Assembly (NCBI GenBank): GCA_963931925.1
Contig: OZ007579.1
Span: forward strand, 53,748,757-53,812,756
DNA from: Onchidella celtica
Taxonomy: Eukaryota; Mollusca; Gastropoda; Systellommatophora; Onchidiidae
Direction of reading: 5' to 3'
Length of the DNA: 64,000 nucleotides
The notes below the pieces were generated by a model. It worked only from the letters and a program-made list of their open reading frames with translations, did not search any database and was not told the DNA's origin. Positions 55,996 through 64,000 of the stretch are shown here, piece after piece. The position numbers and the translations under genes were made by a program. Numbering within the stretch: position 1 is the stretch's first letter; the number at the start of each line of letters is the position of its first letter.

Positions 55996-58449
55996 TAATA
56001 CAGCGCAGTCACGTAAATCAAATTTTGATAAACCAAATTTCTTTTAAGTAGAACTAATTTCAAAGTCTGGTTTTTCTTCTCTTCTTTATCTCTATTGATT
56101 TTTCTTGTAAAATTCGTATTTAGAATGACCAATTTCCGATGATTCGAAGTCATGAAGCTCCACCCACTTTGAATTTCCTGCCTGTTGAAAACTTTAGCAT
56201 TGATCAGACACATTTAGCACCAGTGGTCCCGAGGAAGGAATGGTTAGGGTAATGTAATGCAGCGAGCAGGGTTGCAACAGGGCGGGAAATGGGAAAAGGG
56301 GGGGGGGGGTGTATTATTGCACTGCGTAATGGTCATTCCTTGATAGCATGGTCAGCCAACAAGTGGGATAAAGCAGCAAGCCTACAGTCTTGCATTTGAA
56401 CATCATACATGCGGATATTGCTTTATCGATGGGTGACATCATCAATAGGCCTACTGCATAGTGCATGTACCCTGCTTACACAATACATGAGACGAAGTCA
56501 AAGACAAGCAACAGAGTTGACTGGCCAGACTACTAGACCTAAGCCATTCATGCTACTTTCTTGTTTTACCACCATGGGACTGTCAAAAAGTAATCAAAAA
56601 GAGTAATTAATCAAAAGATCTTATACAAGTTTCCTGAAGTGCCTGCGCTGTTGGGAGGAGAGGAGGGAAAGGGATCTGCAGGAAGGAATGTAGTTACCTG
56701 GATCGCATGGGGCAAACAACACAATTTAATTATGGTTATTTCTCTGTTCAGAGGAATTTCAAACTCTGGTAAATCAGAGTGTAATCCATTTCTGCATGAC
56801 TTCTAATTATGAGGACTCCACTATCTGTTTATGTAATAGATTTATATTTCATTCATTGTTTTGTTGTTATTGTTTAAATTCAAATTTTTGTGTGTATACC
56901 CTAATAAATTGTCAGCTGTTTGGTGAATTTATCAATTGATCCAAAAACTAAGTAATTTCAAGTTTGGGAATTTCACCATGGAAAGTTTAGCTACTCCAGA
57001 GAAGTTCAGACACTGAAAATGGTGGAAAAATTCTAAAAACAGTTTGCAGAATGACTTGGATAGACTTGGGAGTGTGTTGCTGTGCAATGTTTAGATTAGT
57101 GTAGGTTATTTCCTTGTCTGTAGATGTGAGAATGAATACTGGCAGCAGGCAGTGATGAGATGATTCCTGGTGTTTGTAGAGCCAGTCTGACTGATCAGGT
57201 GCTCTATGCTGTATCAACTGTGATGAAACTGATCACTGAAGTTTGTACATTGGATACTGTCAGCTGATTTATTGTTTCATTTTTTGTCTTGGGATGGAAA
57301 TAAGATGACTGGGGAAATATATTGGATTCAGTCCTATTTATTGAACTTTTTTGCTTCAACAATTATGAAATTGGATGGTAAAACACTCCTAGAAAAATCT
57401 TTGTTGTATGCCACATTGGCTGTTCTCCTCTTCATTCTCCTGATGAAATATTTGATAATTCATTTTTGTATCAGCTAAATATATCTCAGCAGTTTGTAAA
57501 ATGTTTTTTCATATCGGTGTAAAATTAACTAAAAAGATACGTGTATATATGTATGGCAATTGCTTTGGATCCTTTTTTTAATTAGACATCGAATTGATGA
57601 GGATTATGTTTTGTTTGATTGAGGAAATTCTGTGTTGGTGAACAGAATGGAAGTTTTTCTTGTCCAGACCATTGTTTAAGATGTCTTGTGTGGCTCTTGC
57701 TGAAAACGGTTGAGTGTTTGTACAGATCACCTTGACTGTCAGAATCAAATACGGTCAAAGGGAAATAACCTAATTAATATAACCTAGAATGGGATATCAA
57801 GATTAAATACGTTGGCCTCAGAGTAAAAGCCACTTTTGTGAAAAACCAAAATATCTATTAGAGTGGCCTTAAAGAGTGGGATATGCAGATTAAATACGTT
57901 GGCCTCAGAGTAAAAACCACTTTTGTGAAAAACCAGAATATCTATTAGAGTGGCCTTAAAGAATTGTCGTCTGCTATGTCAATTGTTAACTTTTAACAAA
58001 TTAGCATATAGGAAGTTAACAACCAAGTACAGAAATCTTCATATATTGATAATAATAAGTAAACATGTATAGTAGTAACTAGTAAAGAGTTAAATAAAAT
58101 CCGTTGGGGTTTAGATAAAATATTAGCGCCCCAGTTTTAATTTGAAGAGGGGATTAGGTTTTCGCTCCCTTAATGAGCGTTAGAGGGCTGGCCAATGAGG
58201 GCCAGCGTAGGAATCGTGATGCAGTGCAAACCAGGCGGGCAGTAATTCTTGTTTCATTCTAGACAGCCCGGCCGCTGTGAAAGGATCAGTGAAGTCCCAC
58301 TAGAGAGGATTGTTGTTATAATGAACAGCATGGCTGGATGAATATCTTGCCACTAATCCATGGCTCATTGAATATGACACCGCTTTTATCTACTGTTTCT
58401 GGCCTTAGCGCCAAAACAATCGTAAGTAAGATCTGACCAAAGCTCGTGA
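55996..58449. other. Intergenic DNA with an 88-bp duplication
   Basis: A G-run at 56300-56310, then a two-copy tandem repeat at about 57785-57965 (GATTAAATACGTTGGCCTCA and GTGGCCTTAAAGA blocks). Nothing else recognised. Confidence 0.5.
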
Positions 58450-60392
58450 TGATTGTGAATAGATCTAGTGAGGCGAAAAGCATGACAGTTATCCAGTAGG
58501 AGTCTTGATCACTTGATGGAATACCAGGAGTGCTTGCCGGAGAATGCAAGATGAAAAATATATAGATCTAGCTGTGATTCCTAGAACTGCAACTCGTATT
58601 AATGTGTGAATCATATAATTGTAATTGAATTGTCTGGGTGAGGCTGGGAGTTGCCAGCCCATCCTTGATCTACATTTAACTGTGCCGACGTCACTTCGAC
58701 GGGCAAGACCTAGACCTATAAATTTGAATCTAAATATCTGAGATGACCTTATGTCTCCAGAGACTATAGCAGTGTATTGATTGCCATACAGGAAGCAGAC
58801 CAGATTGTCACAAATCCCAGACTGGGAGATGTAATAAGTTATGACAGGACAACAATCACGAACAAACAAGTTTAACACTTAACAGAACAATCCATCGGAC
58901 TCACACATTTATTAAACATAATTATACAGATAATAGCGCAATTACACACATTATATTATTGAAATTAACTGCCGTACAACGGCCTTATTCTCACACGCAC
59001 TCTCCCTCGGATCCACAACCCGGTAGTTACTCCTAAAGGCACTTCGGCCTCAGCCTCTCCCCTCCGGGTCTTAATAGCACAATAATTCACTGGCACCGCA
59101 GTCTCTCAATATCACCTTCCTATTGTCATACACCTTAGCATTCCCCCAGCACCTCAGCAGGGCAATAACACATTATCATTTCAATAGCCCATCAACATGG
59201 CAATAGTACATTATTAGTTCACTAGCCCATCAACATGGCAATAGTACATTATCACATTCACGCTCATATCTACGTCCCTGTCCGTGGCCTGACTGCCACG
59301 ACTTTATGTGCCTCTACTGTCCTGCACTGACAGGCCTATGTGTGGCCTCCGGCCCTATGCTGGCCTATCCCCTGTGCTCATCGAGGTGGCTCTGCGGCCC
59401 GTCCCCGACACCTACAAGAATAACATTACATTGGTATAATGCCATACCATTTCGATTCACTCCACCTCTCCTTACAACCCATGAAGCGTACACACAATAG
59501 TTCACATTTCACTCACCACACATCTTACGGTAACACACCTCCATCGGAGTACACACTACTCACTCGCGCTACAAATCCATGAACTCAACTTTCATCTATC
59601 GCTCATGGCGCACATTGCTATATCCAATATCAAGGACTTCCACATTCCTCACATATACTTATTTACATCATGGTAATAGACGAATATAATATAATACATC
59701 AATCATAATTATCAATCAACGTTCTACCTACCAGTCATCACTGGAAAAAACTCTCTCACTAGTCTCCCGACTGCTCCCCTTATGTTCGCCCGCTGGGCTC
59801 TTACTAGCGTCCGTTCAGTAGGACCTTCTAACTTGCAGTGATGGTACTACAGCGCTTTCGCCTCATTCAGACCCCCACCAGTCATAACATGCACGCTTTT
59901 CTTCCTTGTCTACGTGCGTTAATTTTACTCTCTTCCTTTCACGTCTTTCCCTACTTGTCTGCCGTGAGCCCTTCTTACTCTACACCCGCTCTGTAGCAAT
60001 CCCCTTAATTGCACTCACTCCACTCGTGACACAGATCTTAGATCTATAATTATTATTTAGATAATTAGCGAGAACAGAAGTTAAATGATTTTATAGGAAA
60101 CCCTAGAGCTAGACTTGTAATGAAGTATTATTGATTATGAAATTGATGCTGCTGATATTTATCATTACTACATATTAGATCTCTAGTCAAAATTGTTAGT
60201 GAACTTAACGTAAATAAAATGTGGCCCTGCAGGCCCTATTGTTGAATTTAATCCATTTTGTTTCTTAGTAATTGGCATGATATGGAAGTTAGGGTTAAAC
60301 TTAATACCTCTCAATTAGAAATATGCAGTCGAACAAACACATACACAACATTATAGCACCATCGATAATAACAAGTAAATCCATTCGTAACA
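58450..60392. mobile_element. Family A LTR-like element in reverse, interrupted by a family B LTR
   Basis: 58450-58800 and 60037-60392 match the reverse complement of the left half of the LTR at 6453-7868 (shared GATGGGCTGGCAA, CAGCCTCA and CTGCAGGGCC blocks). The right end, TTCGTAACA at 60392, corresponds to the TGTTACGAA start. The left end was not located. Confidence 0.6.
58806..60031 (-). mobile_element. Solo LTR, 1226 bp, CAGAT target duplication (family B)
   Basis: Plus-strand ends are TGTCACAAATCC and CACTCGTGACA; CAGAT flanks both sides (58801-58805, 60032-60036). Reverse complement of the 28309-29390 family, including the AATAAA region. It sits inside the older family A element. Confidence 0.85.
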
Positions 60393-60540
60393 ACTGGAGG
60401 GGACACTCAATTCATAACATTGACCTGTCATCATTACACTGGACATGATTGCCATCATTTGTTTAGACGAACAAGAAACCTGCCAAGTGGCTGCAGATCT
60501 TGGTACATTGCTGAAATTTGGTATCCATTAAAAGTAAAAT

Positions 60541-60989
60541 AATAATAATGGAGATCATTTATATAGCGGCTTATCCAAACCCGTTCACTCTAGGCGCTTT
60601 ACAGAAAGTCTTGTTCTCTCGATTTGCTCTCTCTCTCTCTCTCTCTATTTCTTTCTCTCTCCCACTCTCTCTCTCTCTCTCACTCTCTCTATCTCAGAGC
60701 AAATTGTAAAAATTATATTAGTTTTTGCCGGGCAGCGGCCTGTTTGGCCAGTTCTTTACAATTTCCAACTGCCAAGGTATCTTTAACGCACACAACGTGC
60801 AAACGGGCCCTCCAAATTTTTTCAGCCTTATCCGAGAAAATACAGGTACTTGATTCTACCCCCTCCAATAGGACCAGGGACAGGAAAATATAGGAAAAAT
60901 CTCAAACTTCCAATATGCCTGCACCAGCCAGGTTTTGAACCTGGCACCCTTGGCATTTGAGGCGAGCACCTTGCCTCTAGACCACCTGG
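60541..60989 (-). mobile_element. tRNA-derived SINE, compact full-length copy
   Basis: In reverse: head with TGGTCTAGAGGC and GGTTCAAAACC, body, a GA-rich segment, then GTAAAGCGCCTAGAG, CGCTATATAAATGA and (TTA)n. About 450 bp; it defines the order of modules in this SINE family. Confidence 0.82.
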
Positions 60990-62029
60990 TGAAGAAGTTG
61001 TCCAACATTTTGCAAAGCCTCACATGAGCTAACAAAGTTTTGCAAAATGCTTTTTTTCCTTTCTTCTACCCTGTCAGTGTCTACCACATTTTTGTCAGAA
61101 CTGAGGTACAAATGATGCCACAAAGTCTTCAATGTTTGTCTTGTATTTTATTTTACACATCCATCAATTGTTTAGCCATTCCGCTGTATTTTTGTGCCAT
61201 GGCTGTGGAAGTTGAAGTTGATGATAATTTGATGCTCAACAAGACAGAGATTGACACAAAAATTATTTGTGTTTTCATAATAAAATGTTTGTATTATATC
61301 TGAAAAACATCTCAGTGTCAGTCATTCTTTCTGGAAATTTTTGTGATGTGGCAATCAAGAAGTTGAAGATTCACAGGCAGTCTGTCATTACATGTAAAAC
61401 GTCTTTCATTTGTTGGTGACACTGAGATAATTTACTTACTGTATTGCTGATTGGGTGTAGTTCTGAAGATGTGTCTGAATTCCATTCTGGCCAGTTGTTT
61501 CTCTCAATTTGTTGAGATTTAATTATTACTTTAAAAGCATTTTGGGTGTAGAACTGAAGAGGTGTCTCTTGAGCCATTTTGGAGGTCAGCATAATGATAC
61601 AGTATTGTTACTAATGTTTGTTACAGCCCTCACTGGGACATACTAACTGGCACAAGCTGCCCACACTCAAGATCACAGTGAAGAAATTACACTAGAGGTG
61701 CTCAGATGATTCCCTACAATATTTCAGGTAATGTTAACATTTCAATCAAATTTGTTTACTTGAACATTTTTACTGTAATAATACTAATCCATGAAACGAT
61801 CATGCCAATCTAGTTTGGATCAAGTTTTTTTTTTTTCTGTCAACTGCATGTGAAATTAAATTCAAGTGCTGGAGGCCAACAGGATGGTCCAGTGTTGACG
61901 ATCTTAGCCAAACAGATAACTTTAACAAAAGATGAACTCACTCACTACTGTAGTAGGCCTACTCTATGAAAAATACAATGATTAAAAAGTCTGGTTGAGG
62001 AAAAAAAATCAGGGACGGTTAAGTGCAGA
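60990..62029. other. Intergenic DNA, possible noncoding exon
   Basis: A segment at 61627-61729 has an acceptor (ATGTTTGTTACAG) and a donor (TTTCAG|GTAATG) but stops in all three frames. It could be an untranslated or long noncoding RNA exon, or chance. Confidence 0.2.
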
Positions 62030-63235
62030 GAAACTCAATAAAATACAGTCAAATGCAGCCAAACATGACTAAATTACACCCAAATACAACCCAAAAGAGC
62101 CAAACACACTAATCTAAAACAAAGCCAAACATAGCGAAACACAGGCAAGCGCAGCCATACACTACACAGCCAAATACGGCAAAACACAGTCACATAAAGA
62201 CAATTGTAGCCAAATCAAAGCCAAACACAGCCCAATACAGCCACATGCAGACAAGCATAACCAAATTATATCTAAGTACAGTCATATACACATACATGTA
62301 TACAAAGCCACATACAGCCAGACACAGTCAAACATACCCAAATACAGCCAAACATTTACAGCCAAATAAACCCATAAAGAGCCATTAACCAGTCAAATGA
62401 AATTGAATTCAGCGAAACATTCACGATGCAGCCAAACACAGGCATACACAGCCAATCTCAACCAAACCCATACAGAGCCAAATACAACCAAACTTAGTCA
62501 AATACAGCCAAACATAAATAAATACACCCAAACGCAGCAAAACACAGGCAAATACAGCCAATTGCAGGCTAGCAAAATGAAATACGTGTACCGCCAAATA
62601 TAGCGAATTACAGTCGAACACAGCCAAACATAGCCAAATACAGGCTAGCAAAATGAAATACAGCCAAATAAAGCCAATTACAGTCGAACACAGAAAATAC
62701 AGCATAACACAGCCAAATACAACTAAAATCAGCAGAAAATACACAGAAAAAAACAGCCAAACACAGCCAAACTCAGCCAAATTTTTATACACATAAACAA
62801 ACCACAGTGCAGCCAGACACAGCCACATAAAAACAGATATAACCAAATTAAAGCCAAAACACAGCCAGACACAGCCAAACAGACCCAAATACAGGTAAAA
62901 AAATCAAGTACAGTCACACGCAGTCAGGTGTAGCCGTGCGCAGCCACATACAGACAAAGAGTCAAACATAGCCAGATACGCTCAAATACAGCCAAACATT
63001 GTTAAATTACAGCCAAATACAGCTGAACACAGCCACACTAACCTTAAACATAGCGAAACACAGGAAAGCACAGCCAAATACAGCAAGTCTCATCCAAATA
63101 CAGTCAAAACTGGGGCAAATAAAGCCAAATGCTGCCAAACTCAGTCAATAACAGTTTTTATGCATCCAAATGCAGCAAAACAGCCAGTTACAGTGAAATA
63201 CAGCTGAACACATTCAAATACAATCAACATTGCCT
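62030..63235 (+). repeat. Degenerate ~10-bp array of ACAGCCAAAT/ACAGCCAAAC
   Basis: About 1.2 kb in which CAGCCAAAY recurs at roughly 10- to 11-base steps, with many substitutions. Two longer duplicates share AGGCTAGCAAAATGAAATAC near 62565 and 62641. Confidence 0.8.
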
Positions 63236-64000
63236 TAACATGATGTCCAGGGGACATAAGATTTAATATCATACTATCCGTTAAATCATGTTAAGCATTT
63301 ATTGAGTTATCTACTTTAGATAAACTATGTTGATAACAAGGTTCATACAAAGTCCTGATCCCTAATTTTAAGGACTTTTTAAGTACTCAGAAGAAAAAAA
63401 AAATTAAGGACCTGTGACCAAAAAAAGATTCCATGCATGCAGCACTCAAAAAAAAAAAAAAATTACAAATGTACAAATGTGTGAATCACACCGAAATGGG
63501 ATTTCTCTGTATTGTTATCAGATTTAAATCTCAAATCTCACTTGAAACACAAATTTGGACTTTTCAAGGACTTTGACATCAGTTTCAGAATTTAAAGACC
63601 TTTAAAGTACTTACTTTTTCTTTTATGAAAATTATTAAGGACTTCTGAGGACCTGTGTGAACCCTGTGATAAAGAATGGAAGAAGTATTGGTATGTGGGT
63701 GATCTTTGCTTGTTTGTTCTAAGGGGGGGGGGGTATTTTTTTGTGCGCAGGCCTTGGTGTATTTGGGTATGTGGGGGGATATTGTTTAAAGAAAAAATAT
63801 TCACCCAAAGCGATGGTGTCTGAACATTTCTAAGCAAATTTTTTTGTTTCTGTTATAACCAAAGGGCAAAAATTAGCACACAATATTACATGACAGTTAA
63901 ATTAACATTATGTTGTTATATGACTGTCAGCATGCAAGATATAAGAGCTTGCACTTTCCTATATCATTTATTTAAATACGTATAAGACATAAATATATGG
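63236..64000. other. No recognised feature
   Basis: AT-rich DNA with A-runs near 63400 and 63450 and a G-run at 63723-63732. Confidence 0.45.

Noticed and set aside
62397-62917. Plus- and minus-strand frames in the 62-63 kb region
   Set aside because: Both follow from the 10-bp degenerate repeat; the minus-strand Val/Cys/Leu/Trp-rich frame is not a membrane protein.

Overview
This is a window of animal nuclear DNA, most likely from a mollusc and perhaps a gastropod. It has no bacterial gene layout. It has GT-AG introns of 0.7-10 kb, tRNA-derived SINEs, TIR-bearing MITEs, solo LTRs and a very heavy load of minisatellites. The species assignment is inference from genome style, not from a diagnostic sequence.

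One gene is clear. A peroxisomal acyl-CoA oxidase of the ACOX1 type runs left to right from 9684 to 51362 in twelve visible coding exons (called E1-E12 here). They join in one frame with matching intron phases and give about 572 residues. The first roughly 90-100 residues of the enzyme (FAD/acyl-CoA N-terminal helical domain) are not found and probably lie left of the window or in unrecognised exons between 1 and 9683. The protein ends in Ser-Arg-Leu, a type 1 peroxisomal targeting signal. No second gene could be established. A short Lys/Glu-rich possible terminal exon lies at 55742-55861.

Layout. 1-9683: repeat-rich DNA with a solo LTR, a ~164-bp-period array, a decayed transposase-like frame, and a ~191-bp-period array split by a second solo LTR. 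9684-20047: E1 and a 10-kb intron filled mainly by a 45-bp minisatellite that begins inside E1 and spans its splice donor; a PIF/Harbinger-type MITE sits twice in the array. 20048-26869: E2-E5 with an 88/89-bp array before E3, a 14/15-bp array after E3 and a SINE nested in a mariner/pogo-like element. 26870-38938: E6, E7 and long introns with a piggyBac-like MITE, two adjacent solo LTRs, two short-unit arrays ending at E6, a Ty3/gypsy integrase relic and a SINE. 38939-51362: E8-E12 with a 3.8-kb 41-bp array, a 44-bp array interrupted by a piggyBac-like MITE, a SINE, an ATTC/ATCC microsatellite and a 25-bp array that starts on the E11 donor. 51363-64000: 3' UTR, another piggyBac-like MITE, duplicated modules, nested LTRs, a SINE and a degenerate 10-bp-period array.

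The most unusual observation is that three intronic arrays (after E1, before E3, after E11) appear to be tandem copies of the exon-intron junction they touch. The ACOX transcript would therefore present tens to about a hundred decoy splice sites beside the authentic ones.
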